From Gnetum montanum (taxonomy: Eukaryota > Streptophyta > Gnetopsida > Gnetales > Gnetaceae), in contig MNCI01008086.1 of NCBI GenBank assembly GCA_015680685.1, forward strand, positions 1,082,760 to 1,146,759: 64,000 nucleotides of DNA, in the 5' to 3' direction. Below are positions 33,562 through 45,492 of this stretch, piece by piece. A program made the translations under genes and the position numbers. Each line of letters begins with the position of its first letter. Within the stretch, counting starts at the first letter, position 1. The notes under the pieces were generated by a model. The model made no database searches. It had not been told where the DNA came from and worked only from the letters and a program-made list of their open reading frames with translations.

Positions 33562-34752
33562 TGTGGATCGTTTAACTTAGAAGGTGGGTGAGGATGAATA
33601 AGTTTTCCAAAATAAAAAATATTTGAGACAAATCCCACATTAAATTTAATGTGGTTCCCTAACTAGGGTAGTCCAACTTAGAGGCTAGTTTGCAAGCACA
33701 CCTCTGAACTTTGTTGCCCTCAAATGTGATTTAAAGGGTACCATACCTTGTACAAGCTCTAAGATTAACTCTAGAGTGATTCGATGCTACAAATCCACTC
33801 AACCCTGCAAGGTCTCGACAAGCTTAGAAAGTGCTTTCTATGATTTCACAACCTTTACAACTTGAGGTTTGCTCCAAAGTGTTGTGGGACTACACCAACA
33901 TTCAATCCCGCAGGATCTTGACAAGTTCAAGCAAGATGCCTTCTTGCAAGAAGTACATCAACCCTTCAAGGCAATAAAAGAGAATAACAATTACAAGGAA
34001 TGAATGCAATTGAATTTTCTAATCCTTGTACTTGAGGTATAGCTCACATAGACCAATTATAATAGACAAAATATTGTACAATGACGATTAATAATAAATA
34101 CAATGATTGTTTGATAATTACACAATGATAATACAAAAGCTTATATATTTCCCAATGAGAATGATGTCTTCTCATCGTCACTATGTTTTCAAATTCATCT
34201 TGGAACTTATGCAATAGCTAAATAACCATCATAGAAGATGTCTTCTTCATGATTAAGACATATTTCTACATATAGCCTCCATTATAAGAAGATGTCTCCT
34301 TCTGGTGAAAGACATATTTTTGTAACTAGCCTTCATTTTGGGAAGACATCTTTGTTTGAGGAAATACTTCTTTCTCTTCAAAAAGATGTTTGTTTGTTTT
34401 GTAGAGATGTCTTCTCCTATGCTGTCTTCAATTCTACTAAGATGTCTTATGTTTCTTGGAGATGTCTTTCTTTACCTTCCTTTGCACTTTGAACTCTTCA
34501 TTCCTTGTCTAGGTTCTCAAACTTTCTCATGTCTTCCTTGTCTCACTCCAAGGGCTTGATGATGTCAACTTTTGCTTGTAAGTCCTTGAGGTCTATGAAG
34601 TCCTTATTCACACTCTTTCCCTACAAACATAAATAACCACACAAACATACAAGCATCCTTGTACTCCATTTTACTTAATGTTNGCCACACAAACATACAA
34701 GCATCCTTGTACTCCATTTTACTTAATGTTTTGACATACCAAAAGGTCAACA
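33562..34752 (-). repeat. 3' LTR of element DE
   Basis: On the minus strand it starts TGTTGACCTTTTGG at 34752, directly after AAAAAGGGGAAGAT, and ends GATCCACA at 33562. A GATGTC/GACATC array spans about 34165-34470. It includes an artificial-looking 46-bp duplicate at 34637-34730. Confidence 0.82.
34637..34730. repeat. 46-bp direct duplication around a single N
   Basis: Positions 34637-34682 and 34685-34730 are identical 46-bp copies, separated by N at 34683 and one base. The related LTR at 49011-50148 has one copy. It is probably an unmerged contig overlap. Confidence 0.85.
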
Positions 34753-34839
34753 ATCTTCCCCTTTTTGCTAATGTTCAAAGCTTAAGAAAATAGGTTAGTA
34801 GACATACAAATATCCAAAACTATACTCTTCCCCTTTTTG

Positions 34840-35518
34840 AACAATAGCAAAAAGGATAAAGCACATAAATCAAGCACTAAAAAATAGAATAAGAGATATA
34901 AATTCGTATGGTAGCTAAGGATAAGAATAAGTGTTAAGGTTAGATAGTACTTGAAACAATGCAAATGAAAAAGTAAAGAGCAAAGGCATACGATACAGAT
35001 ATAACAATGGAAAAAACACCATTTTTCCATAACTCAACCACAAACTATCACATACCAAACTATCCATACATCACATCACAACTGTTCACAATTGTCACAT
35101 CATTTTAGCTGCATATGTGCAAAGTCCCAAAGTCACATATGTGAGAAACAAAAAATTCTCAACAAAAGGAGAGAGAAAAAAACCACCCGAGTCTCAATCT
35201 CTAGCCTCGTTCCCATCCTTAGACTCTAATCCCTTTACTTATCTAGATGGACAATAAGCCTCATCCTCATTGTCATCACTGTTGGTGTTGGGATGGCTCA
35301 ATCTCTATGTATCCTCATCAACAAACTTAACTTGCTAAACAAGAGCTTGCCTGGGATAAAGCTTCACTCAAAATCGAGATGAAGCTGGAGGATCTGATTG
35401 AACTGGAGGCTATTGAGCTAGAACTTGTTGGGATGTGGTTCCAAAGATACTCTCCATAGCATGTTGCTCAAAAGAAATATGAGCATTGGCTGATGGAGGT
35501 ACCAAATGAATAGGTGGT
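34840..35518 (-). pseudogene. ORF2 C-terminal part of element DE
   Basis: On the minus strand from 35518 it aligns with 55380-55730 (AM) and 57725-58070 (L): a MESIFGT block, a Pro/Ser-rich stretch and an acidic Asp/Glu-rich end (35250-35290). After it come polypurine-like copies near 34833 and 34757. Stops are present. Confidence 0.6.
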
Positions 35519-36479
35519 TGATGATTGGCTAGGTACTGCTACACTCAACCATACGAATACGAGCATTCACGCATGATCCGGTCGAACTCCATGGATAGGC
35601 TAGTTCTGGTATCTAGATAGTTATAGGTTGATTGTAGTTCATTGTCTTCCCACCTAGACTAGTATTTGCTTTTTCACGTATGGTTTAGTCCAGAGTGAGG
35701 CATATGATGTGATCCTAAACTAGTGCTACTCCTAGAGAAAATGGAAAATAATCTTGATTAAACTAATAAGCAATAGGAAATGAAGTCTAAGCTAGCCTAA
35801 GTGCAATGAGGATCTGTTCCTTAATCATTTGTACACATCTTGGACCTTGTGCACGAATACTACTAGGATTACCAAGCGTAGATCATAGGTACGCTATTGG
35901 GTTACCAAGTAGTCACACTTAAATGCTCATGATTAAGTTGTACTCATTCTGAAGTTAACAACAAGAATAAGAAATGATGGTAAAGAAATATTAACTAAGA
36001 AAATAATAAATAACAATAACAATTAATAATAACAATTAAATAATTAAAACTAAGTTCTAACTCCTATGATGAAGTAATTTTTTTTTATTGCTGATCATGT
36101 GTGTGCCCAAGTATGTCACACTCGAATAAAGGCTCCGTACAATTACAAGCATCACATTACGGGAATGCACCTGGGAAAATAGTCTAACTCCTATGGAAAC
36201 AAACTACAAGGGCTTCGCTACAACTACTTGAAAGATGCCTAAGTGCGGCGGGTGCGCACTTATTTATAGCTAAAAATAGACTTTGCGTAAACGGGGCTAC
36301 GTCAACGCATGGGTGGATGCGTCGATGGGTATACGCGGCCTAGTTAACGCAACCATGATATTGGGGGTTCGATAATAGGGCTCCAATATTAGGACTCATC
36401 AGATAACAAGGCTTTGATATTGAAACTCATTAGATAATAGGGCTCTGATAACAGGGCCCTAACAGACCATGACTCATCA
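35519..36479 (-). repeat. 3' LTR of element F (961 bp)
   Basis: TGATG at 35519 and CATCA at 36475-36479. It is preceded, in its sense, by the polypurine tract CGTGGGGGTA and the AAGGATGAG signature. The U3 palindromes are decayed. Confidence 0.85.
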
Positions 36480-38390
36480 TACCCCCACGATTGAATAAGA
36501 ACTCATCCTTGAGTCAAAGAAAGTGAGGAACAAGTTCAATTGATTACACAGTGGATAGGTATGGGATTATTGACTGACTAGGTATTTATTCATGCTGCAG
36601 TGGAGGATTAAACAAAATTTGGACACAAACATAGAAGACAAAACTTGTGGAACTCATGGGGTTCTCGATAGTGGTGGCTTCTCCATGGGTGCCTTTCCTT
36701 TGTTTCGGGCTAGGCTTGTAAGATTGATACCATTGAAGAAGTGCCTGACATTTTTTCTCTTCTATCCATGGGTTATGAGCCGTCCATACTAATGTTCCAA
36801 TGTTTGATGGAGTCGACACTTTCCATGGACACAGCAGCTATGGGAACACTTGATTGGCTTGGACATGCATGGCACAAATAGTCGTCATTCCTCTTCATAG
36901 GCTTCATCCCTAACCTCTCCTCCTTTTTCTTGGATAGATTATGCAGTAACAGGAGTTCCATGATGGATGTTGAATGATTATGCCTTTTACTCTGCATGTT
37001 CGATTGCACCTTGGGAAGGTCCTCCTTGTTGTCTTCTTTTAGGGACCATCTATAATCACACAAAGATCAATTGTTAGTAAGGTTATTGAAAAAAGTTCAA
37101 TTATTTCATACCTTACTCATTGCCTATAATAAATGTTGAATTCTTTTCTTAGTGTGATTTTAGAGTTAGAAATTTTTTCAAGGAAGTTGCCCTAAAAGTT
37201 TAATGTCAGACTTGGTTTGTTTAGGTGACACATAAAAGGACCTAGTTTTGAGGAATGTTTGATAAAATGATGAAAAAGAAAAGAATAGATTTGGAAATGA
37301 AATACTTGGAGGGTATAAGATGATGTGGTGGTGTGCAACAAGTACAAATTACAAAAGTCACGCAAGTGGGTCATCCCTAAAGAAAGTTCTAACCTATAAT
37401 GCCCTTGCGTAACCACACCTTAAAATGTCCATACGCACTAGAAGGGTTAAATGTAATCTATGTTGATGCAACAAAACACATAGATGTTAATAGCACCATG
37501 ATGAGATATGAATTCAATGCTATACAAGACATGAGTCACAATTACATGAAGAGCAAGATGAGAAAAATTGTAGAAGGGATTGCAGAGATTAGGACATGAG
37601 GTAACTGACTCAAGGCACAATGAATTCTTAGTGTAAAGCATGATTAATGTGTGATTAACGTTTTGGTCAAAAATCAGGACCAAGTCTATTCCTCTAATCA
37701 GTGACATCTCATTGTTTTTTTTTCCAATGATAGACAACAATAAGAGCACCATGACAGCAAGTAGTACGATCACCTGGCATTTTGTTCAAGGGAGGAGTGA
37801 TTTGAAATTACTTTGCGGACCTTTGATCTTGATCTTTTCTTTTTTCTTCTTCTCTCTTTTTTTTTGTATGGCCGCTTTGGCACACTCTTCTTGCTCTTTT
37901 TTTTGAATGTTTAATCTAGAGAAGCCACCAAACTTCATGCATGGGTGCATGTCTTTCCATTGGGACCCCCTAGAATAACATTGAGTTTCCTTGATTGAGT
38001 GCCTTTTGATTACTCTTACTCCCATTTTTCATTAGATCTACAAGGATCTTAGTACAACCAAGTTGCATGATAGCACCTATAGATGTTACCAAAGAGAATC
38101 CACAAGTTCCCTTGATGTCACACCTTGGCCATTCCCTCTTTGTCCATCATTTTCACTCTAGGCATAATAAGCACAAAATTACTTTTAAGTTTCATGATGA
38201 CAAGAATATCACTGTACCTAGAGTAGAACCTCTTATTAATAAAATGGTTGGGTGGATGTGGTGGGTTTGCTATCCAAATAATTAATCACTTGGAACTTGA
38301 TAGCGTAAAACAACACCTTAACCAATGAGCCACATGAGTGTTTTATTCGTAGATGAGATTACTCATAAAAAGATAAAAAGACAAAAAGAT
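36480..38390 (-). other. 3' internal remnant of element F, unidentified frames
   Basis: The first 65 bp are the conserved 3' end with polypurine tract. Beyond that, minus-strand frames at 36586-36819 and 36773-37063 and plus-strand frames near 38067-38285 match nothing I know. The minus frame ending at 36586 sits where the JK element has its late ORF, so it could be the remnant of such an ORF. Confidence 0.35.
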
Positions 38391-39214
38391 TGATGGGACG
38401 TGATATCGCATGGGCCGTGATATCGCGTACACGATATCGTGGCCATTGTGATATCGCATCCCTCACGATATCACATACGCGATATCGCGGTGCGCCGTCA
38501 TATCCATAAATAAGAGGCGGCTCTCCTTTGTTTTATCATCCTAGGCTAGACAGTAGAGAAACTCTAGCAGATTGATCACTCCAGAGATAGAATATTTTTC
38601 ATGTGCCCACAGTAGGAGTCCTAAAGTGAATGGATCTTTATTCGAGCAGACATTGTACCTGAACACAAGTTTGTGTATAGAAATAAAGACGAGCTTCTTA
38701 GATAAACCTTGCAGTGCATGGAATAGGCTAATTAGGATTTCTTTACTATTATTTATTATCTGTTATTTACTACTTTCTCTCTCAACCCTTCTCTCCTAGT
38801 TAAGTGCCTCAGTACGACCACTTCAAGTGAGTGCGTTACGCGTGGTGATCCCAGCAATGATTAGCGTTTGGTAACCATGGTTGCATCGGTTCAAGGTGTG
38901 TACGGTAAGTGAGAATGGATGCTGACGCTAGGTAATTTAGACTTAGTTCATTAGTTAGAGTTAGTAATTAGTTTCTCAACCCTTCACCTTGTTAGCATAG
39001 GAGACATAAAACATAAAAACTATAAAAATCATATACCTCGAACTTACTTAACCATACACCGTGAAAACTACAAGTAAGTTTGGGAAGACAATGAATGATT
39101 AACCCTAAGTGTTCCATGGGGTGTGTAGGCACTTATTCTACGGAGTTCGACTGGATCGCGCATGCTATGCTCGTATTCGTATGGTTGAGTGTAGGGGTAT
39201 CTCGCCACTTATCA
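38391..39214 (+). repeat. 5' LTR of element G (824 bp)
   Basis: TGATG start, ACTTATCA end. The U3 has an array of GATATCGC-type palindromes at 38400-38495, then CCATAAATAAGAGG near 38502. The left flank is AAGAT. Confidence 0.85.
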
Positions 39215-39215
39215 T

Positions 39216-39233
39216 TGGTGCCATTGTCGAGGA
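39216..39233 (+). other. primer-binding site of element G (tRNA-Asp type)
   Basis: TGGTGCCATTGTCGAGGA differs from TGGCGCCGTTGCCGGGGA by four transitions, mostly at CpG or C positions, as expected for methylation-driven decay. Confidence 0.85.
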
Positions 39234-39354
39234 CTAAGTGTTTGTGCGTTGAATAGAACATAGGATATCACTCACATCGTTGGGAGCCTAAACGAACCTT
39301 TGGGTTAATTAAAACACAAAAATTATATAACGGTAAATTAGCATACCAACAACA

Positions 39355-41175
39355 ATGTCTTCTTCTAACAAAAGCAACTCACCGCCTAGGGATAATACAT
39401 GAAATAATCGGCAATCAAAAACACATAACCAAAATCAGCCAAGTCCTCAACAATACTGGAGAGTCTATACTCATCCCGATGAGTATATTCCAAACTTTAC
39501 CTTTATCCTCCATCAAGACGAACAGCTGTGATGGAGAGATTTACAAGGTAACATTGTGTTACCCCCAGATCGATCAGTCCCTAACATGCTCTTCCGTGCT
39601 TTGGCACAGATTAACATGACAGAATTATATGCTGAATACATTGCAGAAGACTTTGACATGATGGATTATCATCCCACAGAAGCACAACGTATCAAGGACT
39701 CAAGGCAGAAGAACCAACATACATTGATGAAGGGCAAAGGCCTGCATGTCCTTAGCGAAATAGGAGATGATGAACCCATTATCAAGGGTTCTCTAACAAA
39801 TGATGTTCCACCTCCTAATGATGGTGAAGAGGTTGGGTATCAGAACCTATGATCAACAATACATAACACTGGTTCTAATCCTCGTGAATGCCAACTGTTC
39901 ACAGAGGGAACAAAAACTCATAATATGGATGAGCACTTAGATTGTCATCACGATCGGGGACGTAGCAGCTGAAGAGAAGGAAAGAAGCATTGTCATGGTG
40001 ATGGTTCCCCTTCTTCTTTTCCTTCATCTCATCACTCACCCTCTCCTTCCACATCTGGGCGTAGCCATCATGAACATAACGGTGAGGATAGGGGTAGAAA
40101 AAATGAAAGACCTCGATGGGAATGTTGAGAGAGAGACAAGGGCATAACTAAAAGGAAAGTAGGAAACAACAAAGACATCATAGGCATCATGAAAGAGATG
40201 ATCATGACGAGCCCCTACTTGCCCCTCGAAGTATGCTCGACATAATGGAGGCAATTAGGATTCCAACAAGGCATCAAAAGGACAGTCGAATCAAATGCTT
40301 AGACATGAAAAATATCCCATTCTTTGAAGGGGGATACAACTTAGATCCACAACATCATTTACAGGCTTTCCATGATTCCTGTGCCTTGTAGAACATAGAA
40401 AATGAGTGGCAAAAACTTAAGTTGTTTCCCAGGACACTCATTAAAGAAGTAGAGAGTTGGTACCAGTCCTTAGAACCGGAAACCATCAGGAGGTGGAGTA
40501 CGATGTTAGAACTCTTCAATGATAACTATCAAATGTACTCCAGAGTGTCTAATTTGCGTAAGCAGATCCAAGGCTGGAAACAAGGTAATCATGAATCCTT
40601 GGATGCTGCCATGAGCCGCTACTACGCATTGTTACATCGTTGCCCAGGCCATGGATACGCTCAACGAGATCAACTTCGCCACATCGTGGATGGGCTAAGG
40701 CATGAAACTAGAAGAACCCTTGGGACTTATGCCCAAGGGAGGCTATTAGAACTTAGAGCCCATGAAGTACATCACTTGTTGGAACAAGTAGCAAAAAAAG
40801 AAGGTTAGCTATGAAAAAGGGAAAATGTGGAAGAATACAACCGCGATCCCTCCCTTTGAAAGAAGGGAGTAAGATTCTGTGTTGAGGAGGATGAGTCACC
40901 ACTCGAAGAGTTGGTGAACAGAAAGACCTTGCTGATTCAAAAATTAACAATCGAAGTATCGGCTAAGGTAGACCAACTGTGGGATTCCTTAGACTATAGA
41001 CTTGAAAGTGTTTTGAAAATCGTAGAAGAGTATAAGGAAGAACGAAGTAGTGAAAAAGGTAAGATAAAGCGGGGAAATTTAGGTCCTACACATAACAAGG
41101 GTAAGTGGAAAATTACTATCTCTAATGAAGTTGTGGATTCAGACATAGACGATGACGATGGATGTGAGATCTGCT
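39355..41175 (+). pseudogene. gag of element G, nearly continuous
   Basis: One frame runs from ATG 39355 with few stops, most of them TGA where an Arg CGA codon would fit or TAG where Gln CAG would fit. The gag core at 40287-40812 contains TLIKEVESWYQSLEPETIRR, NLRKQIQGWKQGNHESLDAA, RYYALLHRCPGHGYAQRDQL and LGTYAQGRLLELRAHEV, a Retrotrans_gag-type domain. A His/Ser/Arg-rich linker lies at 39950-40170. No zinc knuckle is seen. It is the best preserved gypsy gag in the window. Confidence 0.85.
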
Positions 41176-41939
41176 AATACAACCATCTTATGGGATGTTG
41201 TCCAATTATCTCACATCTACAAGAGTATGGGGTGTATGCACTTAATCCAAGACTTAACCAATGACAAACACCCCAAAGGTTACCTTATCCTCAAGGTAAC
41301 CTAAGGAAGTTCCACCAACCATTAACTTATTATCCAAGTGGAACTCCACCACAACCCATCGAATAACACTAGTAGTGGCAATACCCACAGTCATGGGGGA
41401 TGCCACCGCTGGCATAACAATACCCTTACCGGCAACCAGATCCATATGGATATTATGTGCAGCAACTGGTTTCTCCAAGTGACTCTATGGGTCACACTAC
41501 TCCCCAATGTCACTACCAAGTTCGGTAGTACTTTAGGAGGACTCCTTCTCCTTCGAGAGACATCCCACATATACACCATCCTCCAAATCCACCCACACCT
41601 CTTCCACCTATAGTTCCCATACCTCCTGCTCCAACAATGCAAGGGAAACTCCCCACTCAACCGCAGCAACGTAACGCTGCAAGAGTTGTAAATATCCAAC
41701 CCGCTACTAGTTTTGACAACTGCAAAAAGAGAAGACCTTTCTTTAGAACTAAAAGCCCAGACAAACTCTCACAAGAACAAGTGGTTGAGCCCATGTACAC
41801 TCCTCCACCATTTAACACTTCGGAGCACCCTTCAGTCCAATAACAGAGTTGTACGCATACGGTTATGTTAACGCATACCGTAATCGACTGGATCAAGGTA
41901 GGCCACCTTCCTAGGAAGCTATCTAACACTGGGAGCCCC

Positions 41940-42362
41940 TTAATCTATCTACAAATCACCAGGAACAAACCACATAAGGCTCTTCTTGACTCAGGTTCCG
42001 GAGTCAACTTAATTTCACGAGAAATGTATCAAGCCTAGAACCTATCCCAACTTAAAAAGAGCAACATTCAACTAGAGCTAGCTGACCAGTTCATCACCAT
42101 TCCCTTAGGATTGGTGGAGGACATTATTACCACTGTGTGTGGGTGGTCATACCCAGCTGACTTCCTAGTTATAGAAGTTAATAGTGACAATGGGGGCTTT
42201 CCAATTATAATGGGAAGGCCATGGCTGAGTACAGTAGATACGTACCTAGGGATCCACGATCTTTCCTTGCAGATATCGAAGGGAAACATTTATGGAAAGA
42301 TCGAGAAGAAGAAAGTTCTATGCATCACATATAATGACTCAGAGGGTGATGACATGGAATAA
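41940..42362 (+). pseudogene. retropepsin of element G
   Basis: The active site LLDSGSGVNLIS has D-S-G at 41988-41996 intact. NGGFPIIMGRPWLSTVDTYL follows near 42190 as the C-terminal retropepsin block. One stop separates the active site from the rest. The frame ends at 42362 without leading into a reverse transcriptase. Confidence 0.85.
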
Positions 42363-44545
42363 TGTTCAACATCTCTTCCATGTAATTGGTGTGCCCAAGA
42401 AATACAAATACAAAGGTGCCTATATGTAGCAACCACACCAGTAGTAGACATCCCGTGGTTAACAGCTACTAGAAAGAGCAAACCAATATGCACAGAATGA
42501 ACTGAGGAAACAACTTATGCTAACAATGAAGGCATAGACACATTGGAGTATGATCATTGTTGACTTTCATCCCTTAATCTAAGAACATCAGTGGGGAGAA
42601 GTTGGGCACTTTTATGAAATTCAAATAGGTGCTCATTATTTCAGATCTCCCCTTTCCATTCAGTCATGGGGAAGATGGCCACCTATGCTGATCATTGGAG
42701 GTCCTCAGTTATTTTTTAGTTTTTTTTACACATTTTTGTTTCACATGTTTTTGTTTTACACATTTTTTTTGCACGTTTTTGTCTTACACGTTTTTGTTTT
42801 ACAAGTTTTTTTTTACACATTTTTGTTTTACAAATTTCTTTAATTTTTCTTGTTTTTATTATACAACATCGTTATACTTTTCCACTTTTTGTGTGTGTGG
42901 TGTGTGTGTGTTAACCATCCTGTAAGTTTGTCACCCAATAAGTGTTCTTCACAATGGTATGAATTGTTTTCTTATTGATTGCTAATGTTTGGTTTTTACC
43001 TTTAAGTTACGATGTTAACACTAAGGTATGTTTCTTTTGATATGGTAGACAATGAGTCCACTTCATGCATCCATCCACAAAGTCTATGGTCTCTCTTAGC
43101 TTGGAAATGTACAGTTCCTTTCTAATAAGAACTTTAACGAATCGGTGATTGGGTACTTCTCAAACTAAGGAAGGACTCAAGGTTTGAAAAGGGTGTGACT
43201 TCAAGGGAACTTGATGCTTTTGTGTTGGCCATTCTTTTGGGTGCTTGGATGTTTTCTTCTTGAGTTTTCTTGCCATTTCGATGTCACCCAATTATCAAAA
43301 GCTGAGACAATAAAAATAAGAAGTCTTTGCATAGTGTGGTTCTCACACATAAAAATATCAAATATATATAAAAAAATAAACAAACAAAGAAGAAAAGAAA
43401 AAGAAAAAGTGAGAATTCAAAGCACACCCCTTAGATAAAATAATCCCTTGGGCTACAAGCACTAGTTATGGAACTAAAAATGTTCCCTCTAACTAAGGCC
43501 CTACTCGCTTCTCCTTCTCTCCTCATTTGTTTCGTCAAAATGGTGGTGGCTCTTTGGAGATTTATTCTTGTTACTCAAGTGGATGGTTTGGCCGAATGCA
43601 TTGATGTGAAGTCATTGGATGTGGTTTGTTTAAGGCCAGAGTTGGAATAAGATTGCCAATTCACATTAATCACAAAATTCACAAGGGGTTGTTCACAACC
43701 TTGTTCTTGAGATTCCATTCCATTCTCCTCTCTCCATCCTTCTCTCCATTGTTCACCTCATTGCCGGTTGTATCATTAGTGTATATTTTGGTAGATACAT
43801 CATTTTCTTTTTGTTAAATTCTTACGGTTAAGAATTTAACTCTTATTCCAAAGGACATTCCTAGATCCTATAGACTCTTTGAATGTGGGTTTATCAGGGC
43901 ATTAAGGGCATGAGCCTGCTTTGGGGAGGACCCACTGACATTCTTATTTGGTGCACCAGTTAAATTATTTCCCTTAACATTTTTGAAATCCATTTTGTTT
44001 TGCTCATTTCCATCTTGACATCCACTTTATCGACGTTCCTGTTGTCTCTTTTTATTCATCTTTCTTATTCCTTTTCTTTTTCCATTCTCTCGCTACCGAT
44101 GGTTTGTGATTAGTCATGGGGGTATAGGGCCCAATTTTTTCGATTTTCTCCTAACCCCTACACCTTCAATGGTCATCATTAATATATCTCCAGATCCTTA
44201 ATTAGCCATACCACAACCCAGCCAATGGACTTTTCACCGCGGCAAGGTATGAATTACATGATAATTCATTTACCCTTACTAATACAAGACTGTGTTGTAT
44301 GTGTAGATGACAATCATGCAACAACGGACCAGATCTGGAGGGAGCACTTGGAATGGAATGGTGCTGAAGCAGCTTTGTAAGGAATGAGATCGATGATGCG
44401 CTTATAGATGGATAATGAAAGGTGCAATCTTGGTGTTGGTAGCAGCAAGACTTCTTTTCTCTTCCCTCTTCTCTTTTCTCTCAGCTGTCAAATGAGGCCT
44501 GATGTCAATGTAATAAGGTGTTCACCCTTGTTGTCATGAACACCA
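42363..44545. other. post-protease non-coding region of element G
   Basis: It aligns at 42560 onward with the post-integrase region of JK (CATGGGGAAGATGGCC near 42666). A run of CACGTTTTTGTTTTACA-like T-rich repeats lies at 42720-42850 and GTGTGTG at 42890-42910. A polypurine-like CATGGGGGTA is near 44116-44124, but no LTR start follows it. The last 400 bp are unrecognised. Confidence 0.55.
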
Positions 44546-44656
44546 NNNNNNNNNNNNNNNNNNNNNNNNNNNNNNNNNNNNNNNNNNNNNNNNNNNNNNN
44601 NNNNNNNNNNNNNNNNNNNNNNNNNNNNNNNNNNNNNNNNNNNNNNNNNNNNNNNN
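44546..44656. other. assembly gap (111 N)
   Basis: Undetermined bases. The start of the element G 3' LTR probably lies here. Confidence 0.98.
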
Positions 44657-45012
44657 TTGTAGTGCATGGAATAGGCTAATTAGGATTTTATTTACTATTA
44701 TTTATTATCTGTTATTTACTACTTTCTCTCTCAACCCTTCTCTCCTAGTTAAGTGCCTCAGTATGACCACTTCGAGCACATGCGTTATGCATGGTGATCC
44801 CAGCAACGATTAGCATTTGGTAACCACGGTTGCATCGGTTTAGGGTATGTACGGTAAGTGGTAACGGATGCTGATGCTAGGTAATTTAGAATTAGTTCAT
44901 TAGTTAGACTTAGTAATTAGTTTCTCAACCCTTCACTTTGTTAGCTTAGGAGACATAAAACATAAAAACTATAAAAATCATATACCTCGGACTTACTTAA
45001 CCATACACCGTA
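44657..45012 (+). repeat. 3' LTR of element G (middle portion)
   Basis: It is nearly identical to 38710-39065 of the 5' LTR (shared AGTGCATGGAATAGGC and TAAGTGCCTCAGTA). It stops at ACCGTAAAA and is joined to an LTR in the opposite orientation at 45013. Confidence 0.85.
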
Positions 45013-45492
45013 AAAATAAATATTAACTAAGAAAACAATAAATAACAATAACAATTAAATAATTAAAACTAAGTGAATGCTGCAATGATGAAGTAATCTC
45101 AATCTTTATTGCTAGTCATGTGTGTGTCCAAGTACGTCACACTCGAATAAAGGTTCCATGGAATTACAAGCATCACACTATGGGCATGCACTTAGGAAAA
45201 TAGTCTAACTCCTATGGACACAAACTACAAGGGATTCACTACAACTACTTGAAAGATGCCTAAGTGCAGTGGTTGTGCACTTATTTGTATCTAAAAATAG
45301 ACTTTGCGTAAACGGGACTGCCTCGATGCACGGGTGGATGTGTATATGGGGCCCCGTATATGCGGCCTAGTTAACGCAGCCCCGATATCGAGGGTTCGAT
45401 AACAAGGCTTTGATATTGGGACTCATCAGATAATAGGGCTTCGATATCGAAACTCATCAAATAACAGGGCTCCGACAGATCATGACTCATTA
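45013..45492 (-). repeat. 5' LTR of element F (sense-5' half)
   Basis: It aligns with 35990-36479 of the 3' LTR of F. It ends CATTA (a CATCA variant) at 45492, followed by the GTGGT duplication. The sense-3' half and the primer site are missing because the sequence switches to the element G LTR at 45012. Confidence 0.8.

Larger units (their letters stand above)
38391..45012 (+). mobile_element. gag-protease-only gypsy element G (Athila-like, lacks RT, RNase H and integrase)
   Basis: 5' LTR 38391-39214, primer site 39216-39233, gag from 39355, protease to 42362, then at about 42560 directly the post-integrase region seen at 22260 in element JK. About 2.9 kb of pol is therefore missing. The 3' LTR begins in or before the gap at 44546-44656 and stops at 45012, about 155 bp short of its end. 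It is better preserved than JK, so it is probably younger. Confidence 0.8.
35519..45492 (-). mobile_element. Athila-like gypsy element F, damaged and invaded by element G
   Basis: 3' LTR 35519-36479, polypurine tract (complement of TACCCCCACG) at 36480-36488, internal remnant to 38390, then element G, then the sense-5' part of the 5' LTR (45492-45013). GTGGT flanks both outer ends (35514-35518 and 45493-45497). The primer site, gag and pol are missing, apparently deleted together with the rest of the 5' LTR. Confidence 0.72.

Noticed and set aside
36586-37063. Host gene exons on the minus strand
   Set aside because: The frames lie directly beside the polypurine tract and LTR of element F and have no known domain; an element remnant is simpler.
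44115-44130. CATGGGGGTATAG as the start of the element G 3' LTR
   Set aside because: The following sequence does not resemble the LTR at 38391, so it is only a polypurine-like tract.
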